Source: Proteromonas lacertae
Lineage: Eukaryota > Sar > Bigyra > Opalinata > Proteromonadidae
Length of the DNA: 20,223 nt
Direction of reading: 5' to 3'
NCBI GenBank assembly: GCA_002245135.1
Contig: NGBS01000640.1
Location: 1-20,223 of the forward strand
The stretch's first letter is position 1; the number at the start of each line of letters is the position of its first letter. The position numbers and the translations under genes are program-made. The notes below the pieces were generated by a model. That model saw nothing but the letters and a program-made list of their open reading frames with translations. It did not search any database and was not told the DNA's origin. Of the stretch, positions 1-9,416 are shown one piece after another.

Positions 1-1481
1 GAAAATGAAGTAGAATTAGAGAATGAATTACGTAAAAGATTAAAGAGTGGAGTAGTTTGGGAAGATTTGTTTATTTCATTATTAGATCCAAAACAAGAGT
101 GTAAAATAAATAGACATATAGTCAATCGATTTTTAGCAAGAATAGAATTCTTAGGTAAAAAAATATTTGAATTTGAAAATGGTATAATTTATATTTATTA
201 TATATATATTATTATTATATATATATAGCAATGTCACCTCGTTCTCCAGGTGTAATTTCCAAATCCACAAACTCGTTTCGAACCACAGAATCAATTGATT
301 TAAGTGTAAAAGATAATGCCAGTAAATGCAGTAATAAAAACAGTAATAATGAAACTGCAACAATGAGTGCTAGAAATTGGAGAATTACTAAACATATGAT
401 TATATCATATGTTCGATTAACTAAACGTAATAATACACCTTCAACAGTAATAGAAAAATCTCCAACTCCTCCAACAAGATCAAAATCAGCATCTTCTATC
501 AATAAAACATCCCAGTAATTATTTAGAAAGTCCAACACACAGAACGGCCGAAGAAGAATTGGGCTTTATTGAAGAATTTAGTGATTGTAATGAGAGCATT
601 TGAAGATAAAGGAATCTATACAATTGATAATTATGATGATTTAGAAAAGATATTGAAAATTTTGTTCCAACTCAATGTACAAATGAAGAATTATTTAGAA
701 AACAAATCAAGCCATTGAGGAGAAGTTCATCGTTTTCTTCATTTCCTACACAAAATAATTCATTAATGGCATTACCAGAAACAATAGAAGAAAATGATAC
801 AGGTAAAACTGGTGATAAAGAATATAAAATGAAAGGAAAAGATGAAAATAATAATAATAATAAAAAGCCAAAACCAGTAACAATGCAAATATCTCCAGAA
901 GTATTTGTACGTCCAAGAGTCTATTCAATTCCACAAGCAATTTCAAAAGAAGTATTTGACGAAGCAGTAGAAGAAATCAAGAGAGAAAGTGAATGGTTTA
1001 GGTGTTGTCGAGTTGGTGGTAATGAAGAGATAAAAAGAATGAGAGAAATAGCCAATAAAGATCCAAAAAGATATTATCAAAAGTATGATAGGAGAAGGCT
1101 AGTAAATAGTGTAGATGATGATAACTGTACAGCCTCTATATATTGCTTGTCAAAATGGTAATTCCAGTGTAGTAGAAATATTATTAGAAATGAATGTAGA
1201 TCCACGAATTTGTGCTATTACTAATGTTAAACCACATGTTGAAGAAAGTCCATTAGAATGTAGTGCAAGATGGGGATATATCAATATTGTCAGTATATTT
1301 TATATTATATTATATATATATAGAATTATTGGTTGCTTATTTATCAACAAATGTTGATCATGACACATATTCAGCTCAAATTAATAAAGCATATAAAGTA
1401 GCAAAAGGTAAAACTAAAGACTTTTTAAAGAGTAAAAGGAAGAGAAAGGGATTTATGATGTGTTTATCATCTTCATCATAG
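1..1481 (+). CDS. Ankyrin-repeat protein, 3' part, frame-disrupted
   Basis: The 5' end lies outside the window. Position 1 is inside an exon (charged, helical-looking sequence) that ends at 181. A 47-nt GTA...TAG intron (182-228) joins it in frame to a Ser/Thr/Asn-rich stretch. The C-terminal part (about 1115-1400) has ankyrin-repeat character: a LYIACQNGNSSVVEILLE-type repeat followed by one with SARWGYINIV, continued across a 31-nt intron (1293-1323) as KLLVAYLS. It ends in a Lys/Arg-rich, Ser-rich tail with a TAG at 1479-1481. The frame changes at about 514-526, 655-661 and 1125-1135 without a credible intron. The last falls inside the best-conserved ankyrin repeat, so either the gene is decaying or the assembly has single-base errors. 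A run of five Asn codons lies near 850. Ankyrin repeats bind proteins; the partner is unknown. Confidence 0.55.
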
Positions 1482-1659
1482 TAGTTATTATTATTATATA
1501 TACATGTGAAACTGTGAAATATAATATTATATATATATAATTGTATGTAGATAATTGTGTATCTTCTTTTTTTATTGTTTTTATTATTTATATCAACACA
1601 ACCCAATGGAAATATCGATTTATAAATAACTAATAATAATATATAATATTAGTTGATTT

Positions 1660-2601
1660 CTATTTTTTACATTTATAAACTGGAATACATCCACCTTCAC
1701 ATTTACAAGTTCCGCCAATATTCAACTGGTAATACACTAGCATCAAAATGATACAGTAGTTCCTTCATATCGTTAATAAATACTATTTTATTCTTAACAG
1801 CAGTTGGCAAAAACGCATACACAACCATCCAAATTGATTTGAAAATGAATGGAATATTAACAACATAAAATTTACCACTATATCCATTGAAGTATGATTC
1901 CTCCGATAAAGCCTATTATTTAGAGTTTATAAATTCATAATTAAAATACTTGAAAAAAATCTAAGCCTTTCTTACTCATATGTGAGAAAAGTGTCATTCC
2001 ACTTAAATCTACAATAAATACAACATTCAAAAATCCCACATTATTCTTTTCTTGATTTTCTCTTGTTAATTTTATTGTTTTTTCACTGAAATAGTAATAA
2101 GCTCGAATTAATTCTTCTTCTGTATATCTTGAAAATGCATCGTCTACTTTTACATGTCCTAACTGTACTAATACGAGAGGCTATTGAAGAAAATTAAACA
2201 AAATGTTATTGTTATATATTATACTCGTCCTTGTTTGTCTGCTCCATGTATTCTATAAAATATTTGTTGAAGTTCTTCGTCCATCTGTGTTTATAAAATA
2301 TATTTTTATAAAATATACAGCTTCAGCTTCTTTATTTTCCAAAATATGGTTTATACGCTTTTGCTTTCTCCAATTATATACATTATTCACAGAGTCAACT
2401 ACAAATAAATATTAATTGTGTACTTGTTAATTTTTCATCAAAATCAAAATGCATTAATGTTCGATATATAATATCATCCCTATATTTTTCATCTATTTCA
2501 TAGTAGACATTGAATATACCATGAACCTTTGGTATCTGTTCTGAAACTCGCTTAATAGCTTCTTTAGACGCTTCACATATCGTAGTTGAATCAGCACTCA
2601 T
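1660..2601 (-). CDS. SEC14-like CRAL-TRIO lipid-transfer protein
   Basis: Five exons are split by introns at 2399-2423 (25 nt), 2285-2318 (34), 2181-2224 (44) and 1913-1949 (37). The product of about 252 aa has the N-terminal helical CRAL-TRIO segment (YNWRKQKRINHILENKEA), the RIHGADKQGRPLVLVQLG entry motif, the core FLNVVFIVDLSGMTLF, and the FYVVNIPFIFKSIW and KNKIVFINDMKELL strands and helices typical of SEC14. Family members bind phosphatidylinositol, phosphatidylcholine or other lipids in the cytosol and couple lipid metabolism to membrane traffic; which lipid applies here cannot be told. In the spliced frame a stop falls at 1703-1705. The conserved C-terminal GGTCKCEGGC motif lies immediately beyond, in another frame, ending at 1660. 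One extra T near 1717 would explain this, so a sequence error is likely. Confidence 0.82.
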
Positions 2602-3109
2602 AGAAATCTAGGATATACTAGCTATTAAGCCAAAAAAAGAAAAAGACTGGCTTAAGTATGAATTTCGAGCCAAATCTTAAGCTTGTGAAACTGAACATCT
2701 TTCATGTTTGATAGAGAGCAAAGCAAATAAGATATGAAGAGAATTTAATATTATTATTCGGTTTTATATAAATATAATCACAAGTATAACAGAAATATAT
2801 GAAAATGAAACCGTCATTTCAAGAATTCTTCGATTGACTAACTATTTTTAATCTAATTATTTAACAAATTAATTACTTGTAAAGAAATAAGTGTTTCAAG
2901 CGTTTTATAGAATAAAGCCAGTTGAATAAATGATGTTTCTGATTTAAATTTTTCATTATATTTATTAAATCAAATAGACTGATAATAAATACTCCAAAAC
3001 AAATAAGCATTTCATTTTAATAATCATTCATTTTTTAAAAGTCGTTGGTTTTTCATAATAGATTATCAAACTTCATGAGGTTTGTAATTTTATAATGCAA
3101 TTTTAGAAA
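2602..3109. other. Gene-free divergent intergenic region
   Basis: These 508 nt lie between the start codons of the SEC14-like gene (-) and CTU1 (+) and must hold both promoters. The stretch is very AT-rich with no open frame of note, no tRNA-like A/B boxes and no repeat array. The only local symmetry I see is a 7-bp inverted repeat, TAAGCCA (2626-2632) with TGGCTTA (2648-2654). Its purpose is unknown. Confidence 0.5.
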
Positions 3110-4259
3110 ATGCCACCTCCACAGTGCTTTATATGTAAATCTAAACCAGTATTATCTATAGTTATTATCATAGGCAACTATTAAAAGACCAAAAACCAGT
3201 GAAAAATTATGCAAAGAGTGTTTTTACCTTGTATTTGAAGAAGAGATTCATGAAACTATCACAAAATCTCATATGTTTAATCCAGGAGATAATGTAGCCA
3301 TAGGAGCATCAGGAGGTAAAGGTATATTTAATTTATTAATTTTGTCATAATAATTAATAGATTCAACCGTTCTAATGCACGTATTGAAGGTATTAAATGA
3401 AAGACATAATTATGGAGTTAATTTGATTTTGTTATCAATAGATGAAGGAATAAAAGGATACAGAGATCCATCTCTTGAAACAGTTAAAAGGAATAGTGAA
3501 CAATATAATTTACCACTTCAAATTCTATCATATAAAGATTTATATGGATATACTATGGATGAAATTGTAGAATTAACAGGAGGAAGAAATAGTTGTACAT
3601 TTTGTGGTGTATTCCGTAGACAGTGTTTGGATAGAGGAGGAATCAAGTTAAAAGCAAATTGTATAGCAACAGGACATAATGCTGATGATATTGCTGAAAC
3701 TGTATTAATGAATCTATTAAGAGGTGATATAAGTAGATTAGGGAGATGTGTAAATGAAATAAGTGGAGATAATGATAAAGAGAGTGGAATTGAAGAAGAT
3801 GTTGAAAATGATATAAAAAGATGTAAGCCAATGAAATATAGTTATGAAAAAGAGATTGTATTATATGCATATTATAAACACTTGGATTATTTTTCAACTG
3901 AATGTACCTATGCACCTGAAGCATATCGAGGATATGCAAGAGAATATCTAAAGGATTTAGAAAGAATAAATTCAAGAGTAATAATCGATATAATAAACAG
4001 TTGTGAAGAAATAAAAGTGAAAAGTACAACAAAAGTGAGTATTAAGAAGAAATGTAAGAAATGTGGCTATTTAAGTAGTCAGGAATTATGTCAAGCTTGT
4101 AGTTTGTTAAGTGGAATAGAGAAAGGAATGCCTTTGATTCCTTTAGGAAGGAGAGGAAGAAAAGCAGAAAGAGAAGCAAATATAAAGTTAGAAGAAGAAG
4201 AAGAAAAAAAACTAAATAATAATAATAAAAATTATAAATGTTTGTTTTATTGTTTATAA
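3110..4259 (+). CDS. CTU1: Cytosolic tRNA 2-thiolation protein CTU1 (NCS6)
   Basis: Three exons, with introns at 3149-3173 (25 nt) and 3322-3360 (39 nt), give 361 aa. CTU1 with CTU2 thiolates U34 of Lys, Glu and Gln tRNAs in the cytosol, using URM1 thiocarboxylate as sulfur donor. Visible features are the N-terminal zinc finger (CFIC near residues 6-9, CKEC at 26-29), the PP-loop SGGKDS (59-64) that adenylates the tRNA, the [20 protein letters not shown] block, [36 protein letters not shown]-like and [17 protein letters not shown] motifs, and a C-terminal CKKC...CQAC zinc site. The first intron position is fixed by the spacing [13 protein letters not shown], which matches yeast and human CTU1. 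The C-terminus adds a Glu/Lys and Asn-rich tail. The stop overlaps the 3' end of the convergent release-factor gene by 6 nt. Confidence 0.95.
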
Positions 4260-5378
4260 GTGAAATAAATAGAAATCTAAATTGTTGTTGATTATTTCAT
4301 CTAAATTTCCATTTAACACATTCTCTACTTTTGATATTTTCAACAGAGTTCTATGATCTTTTATTTGTAGATATGGATCAAGAGTATAAGTTCGTATTTG
4401 ATTTCCAAAACTATTATCTCCTATACCACTTCTTATATCATTGATTGTTTTTAGTTTTTCTTCCATTTTCATTTTATTGAGTTTGGAATATAAAATATTT
4501 AAAGCTAATGTCTTGTTTTGGAATTGAGATCTTTCATTTTCACACTATTTTGAAAAAATGAATGATATAAAAAATACTCTCACAGTTATTCCACTTGGTT
4601 TATGAGTAACTCTTATTCCACTTTCAGTTTTATTCACACTTTGTCCTCCATTGCCTCTACATTTAACTGGTTCTATTTCTATATCTTTTTCATTTATTTT
4701 ATCATTTTTATTTTCTTTTATTTTTGGATAAACTAAAACACTTGCAAAACTTGTATGTCTTCCTGGATTAAATGGCGATTTTCTTATCAATCTATGCACT
4801 CCAGTTTCAAAATACAGTAAAGAATTAATATTCTTACCTTTTATTTCCAAATTCATGTTTTTATAACCTACATTGTCTATTCCAATTGATGAATCAATCA
4901 TTGATATTTTGAAGTGATTTATCTTACAGAATTTATTATACATTGAATAAAGCATTTCACACCAATCACAACTTTCTTTACCTCCACTACCTGCTCGAAT
5001 TTCCATAAATATATCACTGCTCGAAGATATAGAGTTGATGATAATTTGATATTTCAATTTATTAAATTCTTCTAAACTCTCTTTCAATAATTCATTCTCT
5101 TGAATATTTTCTCCCAATGAAATAGATTCTATTTTGATTAGAACAAAATTGAAAAAAATACCTTCAAAATCTGAATATAACTGATTCAATTGTCTATAGG
5201 CGATTAGCATGCATTAAATATACTGTTTAAAGTATGATATATTCTTATTATTAGGTTCATTTATTAATTTGCTCAGTTGTTTGTATTGTGAATGAATTTT
5301 AGTATATAAATCACTAAAAAAAGCTCTATTAATGAAGCAGATATATTTTAACGACCTTGAAACTCGATTAACGAACAT
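4254..5378 (-). CDS. Organellar peptide chain release factor 2 (RF2-type)
   Basis: Four exons, with introns at 5194-5223 (30 nt), 5129-5161 (33) and 4545-4577 (33), give 342 aa. It releases the finished chain at stop codons on organelle ribosomes. The class is set by the SPF tripeptide (about residues 180-182, in [18 protein letters not shown]), the RF2 signature for reading UGA/UAA, and by the GGQ hydrolysis motif (about 223-225, [12 protein letters not shown]) followed by [28 protein letters not shown] is the RF2 version of domain 2. The N-terminus ([20 protein letters not shown]) has Arg/Lys and no acidic residue before D23, a mitochondrial presequence pattern; the in-frame TGA upstream makes this ATG the first possible. 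The family's usual length is 360-370 aa. Confidence 0.93.
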
Positions 5379-5496
5379 CAAGCTTCTATATCAATTAATA
5401 TTGATAAATTCAACAATATGTTTAAATCACTCTCATTTTGATTATTAAATCAATTATATGGAATAATACAAATATATAAAGAAAATAATAATTAAT

Positions 5497-6054
5497 TTAT
5501 TTAGCTCCACTATTTTCAAGCTTTTCCATTTCCTTAATATGTGCATAAGCTTCTTTGATGTTGGTTTCCAAAACCATACCACCCAAAATCAACTCATCTA
5601 AAATATGATGGACTTTTTCCATGTTAAATATTATGTGTAATTCACAAACATTATTGAAATATGTGTTTAAAGATTCAACAAATGCTAAATATGAGTATAA
5701 GTGATAATAATATACCATGAATCATATCAAGCGTTCCAAGTTCACTTTCTGTCCCATCTACGCAAAATACAAAATATAGTGTAACATAAAATCTGTAGAC
5801 AATTTTTAGACCTTTACCCCACACAGATATTCTATTGGATCTAATAATAAATGTATTTATACGTATCACCATCAAGAAAATTGCATACATTATTTTTTCT
5901 TTTGCATAGAAGAGCATAAATTTCATTAATTACTTCTTGTTGCTCATGAATTGGCTAAGTAAAGATAATGTCTATTAAACAATACAATCGGTTCATAAAA
6001 TTTGGATAGTCTTATTAAACCTTGATTATTGAATATAAGCACACCCTTGATCAT
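5497..6054 (-). CDS. AP3S: AP-3 adaptor complex sigma subunit
   Basis: Four exons, with introns at 5955-5985 (31 nt), 5841-5862 (22 nt) and 5685-5715 (31 nt), give 157 aa. The protein starts MIKGVLIFNNQG and has RLSKFYEPI, NVCNFLDG, TLYFVFCVDGTESELGTLD and the ENVCELDLIF-like block (NNVCELHIIFNMEKVHHIL). ILGGMVLETN is diagnostic of AP-3 rather than AP-1 or AP-2 sigma. AP-3 sorts cargo from endosomes or Golgi to lysosome-like compartments, with sigma forming part of the core trunk. The second intron is only 22 nt, but removing it restores the frame from NFLDGDT to the IVYRFYVTLYF block. The gene lies 118 nt upstream of the release factor on the same strand and ends in a short Glu/Lys tail. Confidence 0.92.
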
Positions 6055-6249
6055 TACTTCAAAAAAATAAATCTTGGTTTGGTTGATTCAAGCTTGATGA
6101 AAATATCTTTTTTCAATTTTTGTTGAAATACTGAGTTGCACATGGTTATTATGTTATTTTAGGAAGAAATGTGAACATATTACATCATTTTTAATGTATT
6201 AAACAACTCAATAAGTCAATAAAACGATATAATTTATGTTAATCCCTTT

Positions 6250-7676
6250 TTATGATTCTATTTCCATACTATTCTCTCCAACTTGTTCTCCTCTTGAACT
6301 ACATGTGAAAAGTTCTCTTCTAATCTCTGGAGTTATTAAATGATGGTAATGTTTCTTCAATAATGGCTTTAAAGCTTCTTTCTGTTCTTTAGTAATTGCA
6401 TGCTTATATCTCTGTGATAATGTCAATAGACTCTAAACATAGAATAAGAAATTAAATAGAATAAATATATACTTGATGCCATAACACAGGAAGCAATCTG
6501 TCATCATCCACAAACCTCAAAAAGTGATCCACAACAGCATCAATCACTTTATAAGGTAAAGAATACTTCTTATCCAACAAAACTCTGAAAAAAATGCTAG
6601 TTGATCCAGAATAAGGCATTTCTGCAATTCTTAACAATGCAGCAGCTGAATGTGTTACAGGAATTGACATTTTACTCATTACACTACCAATAATAATAGC
6701 TTCTTTTAATGTACAACTTTGATTTTCACATAATGGTAATAAAATACCTTTCATAAATGCTGATGGTTTATATAATGACTTTTTTAAGGATTGATAATAA
6801 TGATAATTCAAACATTTATGATTATCTATATCTTCTAAAACAGCAGGTAATAAAATTAAATTTAAAAATCTTTGACATAGTTTGTTATTCAAACTTGATG
6901 TGAATAATTTTGTGGCTTGATACATAGCTTGAGGTGTATATTTTTCTGGTTTTGTTAATGATAAGATTTCTTCCCAATTCAATAAGGATGGAATAATTCT
7001 AAATGGTTTTGGTAATTTACCGGATCTATATCTTGACATTAATACACCAACAGTTGTATAAACTTGAACTATTTTAGGATTGATTTTAGTTTTAGTATTA
7101 TTATCTGATTTTTTACCACTTTCTTCTTCTTCTTCTTCGTTTTCTCCATTATTTTCATCATCATCTTCTTCTGCTTCTTCTTCTTCTTCTTTAGCATGTA
7201 CTGTGTTCATGATCACTTCACCTAATGTCTTTCTTACTGATGGTTTGGTTGAAAAAAATTGCATTAATGTTGCATTGTCTGTTTCATCTATTTGAAAATC
7301 ATGTACGAAATTTGCTTCTAAATTTTTAATATCATCTTGACTTTCTGTAAATTCATCAGCATCTGCATCTGCTCCAATTAAACCGAAACTTTCAATATTA
7401 CTTGTTCCTTCTTTTTCATCATCATCTAATTCATCTTGCTGTTTCTTGGCTGTTGCTAAGATTTTTTGAGATAATTTTGCAGGTACTGTTGATTCTTGAT
7501 ATTTGATATTGTCTTCCTCTTCTGAATCTTCCTCTTTTGTTTTGTTCTTCAATGTTTTTCCTGACATCTAAATATAAACTTAGCACAAACATCAATACTT
7601 GTTTTAATAAATCTGTTCTTTTATTAGGAATTGGTTGTTTCTTAGTTGAAGTTGATTTTGAATGATCTTTAGGCAT
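6250..7676 (-). CDS. BYSL: Bystin / ENP1 ribosome-assembly factor
   Basis: Three exons, with introns at 7568-7598 (31 nt) and 6433-6472 (40 nt), give 451 aa. Bystin is needed for 40S subunit maturation and export of pre-40S particles from the nucleus. The N-terminal 180 residues are Lys- and acid-rich (long Glu/Asp run at about 150-178), as in the family. The bystin domain starts near residue 189 (VGVLMSRYRSGKLPKPFRII) and runs through LNWEEILSLTKPEKYTPQAM, LYKPSAFMKGILLPL, SIPVTHSAAALLRIA and LPVLWHQ-SLLTLSQRYK to the C-terminal HHLITPEIRREL. The last 60 residues are in the short third exon. The first exon encodes 26 basic residues starting MPKDHSK, consistent with the MPK start of other bystins. 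Confidence 0.96.
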
Positions 7677-7838
7677 ATATTAAATGTGTATTATGACAAA
7701 AAAGTTATAGATTCAAGAAAAAAATGAAAATGATAAAAAATAATGTCAAATTTTGGTAAATTACATCAAGCCTAAATGTCTAGCTTGACAAATCATTGTG
7801 TTTCATTTATTTATTTCTAGTTATTAAGATCAATATAA

Positions 7839-8570
7839 ATGGGTTGTGGCTCATCTAAAGAAGATTCAAACGACCCTATGGATGTATTTATGTTTATTTA
7901 TTCTTTAGGATCTAAAAATTGTAAAACAACAAGACGATTCTACAAAAGGTCCTCCTACTTTTAAAGTAGTTTGCTTGGGTGACAAAGCAGTAGGGAAGTC
8001 ATGGTAAGATTATCTTCATTATATAATTAGCATAGTAGCAAGATACACACAAGATAAATTTAACGAAACTCATGCACCAACTATTGGTTATGCATTCATA
8101 TCAAGAGATCTAATTATTTGTAAAAATGAAGGAACAGAAATTCCAATTAAGTATAATAATCAACATCTATACATATCAATAGATTACACATATGGGATAC
8201 TGCAGGAGAAGAAGCGTATAAATCTATGACACGTTTTTTCTACAGAGATGCAGCTATTGGAATATTAGTCTATGATATAACCTCTAAAACCAGTTTCACT
8301 CATTTAGATTCATGGGTTAGAGACTTTCAAGAACAATGTCCAGATGCACCAATATTAATAGTAGGAAATAAAATTGATTTAGAGAATCATCGAAGTGTAC
8401 CTCGAAGAGATATTCAAAGATATGTACAAGAAGCTGGATACGAATCATTTGAATGTTCAGCAAAGACTGGTAAAGGAATAGATGAAATATTTAAAAATGC
8501 TGGAATAAAGGCATATAGAAATATAACAGCAGAAAAAGGTCCTCTGACTATTAAACCTTCTCCATATTAA
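7839..8570 (+). CDS. ARA6-like Rab GTPase with N-terminal lipid anchor
   Basis: Four exons, with introns at 7884-7908 (25 nt), 8004-8030 (27) and 8151-8182 (32), give 215 aa. All Rab nucleotide motifs are present: P-loop GDKAVGKS (39-46), TIG switch I, WDTAGE (91-96), NKID (149-152) and ECSAK (about 177-181). The protein starts MGCGSSKE, an N-myristoylation signal with a neighbouring palmitoylatable Cys, and ends KPSPY with no prenylatable cysteine. This arrangement is that of the plant ARA6/RABF1 group and Plasmodium Rab5B, which act on endosomes or the plasma membrane. The switch-II Gln that drives hydrolysis is Glu here (DTAGEE), which may slow GTP hydrolysis. Assignment to the Rab5/ARA6 branch rests on the anchor and is an inference. 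Confidence 0.9.
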
Positions 8571-8807
8571 TATAATTAAAAAGTCTTATTTATTCTTGTT
8601 TTTACATATTTTTAAATGTTTTTTTTTAATGAGTGTAGAGAAAGGGATATTAATAATAATAGACAAATTCATTAATGTTTTACTTTCTTTTAATTTAAAA
8701 AGCTCCTATTTATCAATAATATATATATTAATAACAATAATAAAATAATATATGTGTATGAAATATAGAATAATATAATATATATATAAATATGAAGTGT
8801 ATTGTTT

Positions 8808-9394
8808 TTATATCGTACCTTTTACATCACCTAATACTTTGTTAGCACCAGCTTCTATAGATGGATGTCTTAATACTGAATGTAAAGCACACATTAACAC
8901 TGGTAAAATTGATGCTAAAAATAGTGTTGATAAAGTTCCTGTTATTGCCAATAATATGAAAACTCCTACGCAGAAAGCTCCACGAAGAGTTGGTTCTGGT
9001 ACTTGTGTGCCATTTACAATGATTGGCCCACTTACAAAGAAGATATATATGTATGCAGCAGTTGAGAGTAAAAAGACTACTAACAACCATGGATTTGTGA
9101 AACTATATATATTAAACAAGAGTGACAATACAAGAAATATAATAAAAAGACTAAGCAGATGAATAAATAATTGGAATAGTAGTAACGAAGGTTTATTTCC
9201 ATTACTTTCTTAATATCTTTCTTAGGTGCTTCAAATCTCTCAAAAAACTTTTTCCATGGTCTCTATAAAGGAATATTATATATATTTCTTACTTGTTTGT
9301 TCCATACCAAATCCAACACTTTATTTAATGCAGAGTCTTTATCTATATACAGTATAATGCATATTTTGCTTATTTACATACCAGATGATTCCAT
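8808..9394 (-). CDS. PRA1-family prenylated Rab acceptor
   Basis: Four exons, with introns at 9343-9381 (39 nt), 9263-9292 (30) and 9103-9131 (29), give 162 aa. PRA1/YIP3 proteins are small Golgi/ER membrane proteins that help prenylated Rabs move from GDI to membranes. The family signature RPWKKFFERFEAPK starts exon 3, followed by EINLRYYYSNYLFI and a first hydrophobic hairpin that runs through FTNPWLLVVFLL. A polar loop with GTQVPEPTLRG precedes a second hydrophobic hairpin (AFCVGVFILLAITG and LSTLFLASILPVLMCALHSVLR). The 29-nt intron is needed to join the two halves of the first hairpin in frame. The short first exon (MESS) is set by a GTA...TAG intron and restores an open frame; it is the least certain part. 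The Rab gene is convergent, 237 nt away. Confidence 0.88.
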
Positions 9395-9416
9395 ATTTTC
9401 AAATTTTAAAAACTTA

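Noticed and set aside
746-946. Minus-strand Leu/Tyr-rich frame that looks like a membrane protein.
   Set aside because: Antisense shadow of the Asn/Lys-rich ankyrin-gene coding sequence.
2203-2415. Plus-strand hydrophobic open frame of 70 aa.
   Set aside because: It lies antisense to SEC14-like exons and introns and has no family character.
4233-4248. TGTTTGTT at the CTU1 3' end, like the Blastocystis polyadenylation motif that creates stop codons.
   Set aside because: CTU1 has an encoded stop and no other gene here has the motif at its 3' end, so it is probably chance.
7080-7295. Plus-strand Ser-rich open frame.
   Set aside because: It is the complement of the acidic run of bystin on the other strand.
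8797-9162. Plus-strand open frame of 121 aa.
   Set aside because: It is antisense to the conserved PRA1 exons and resembles no protein.
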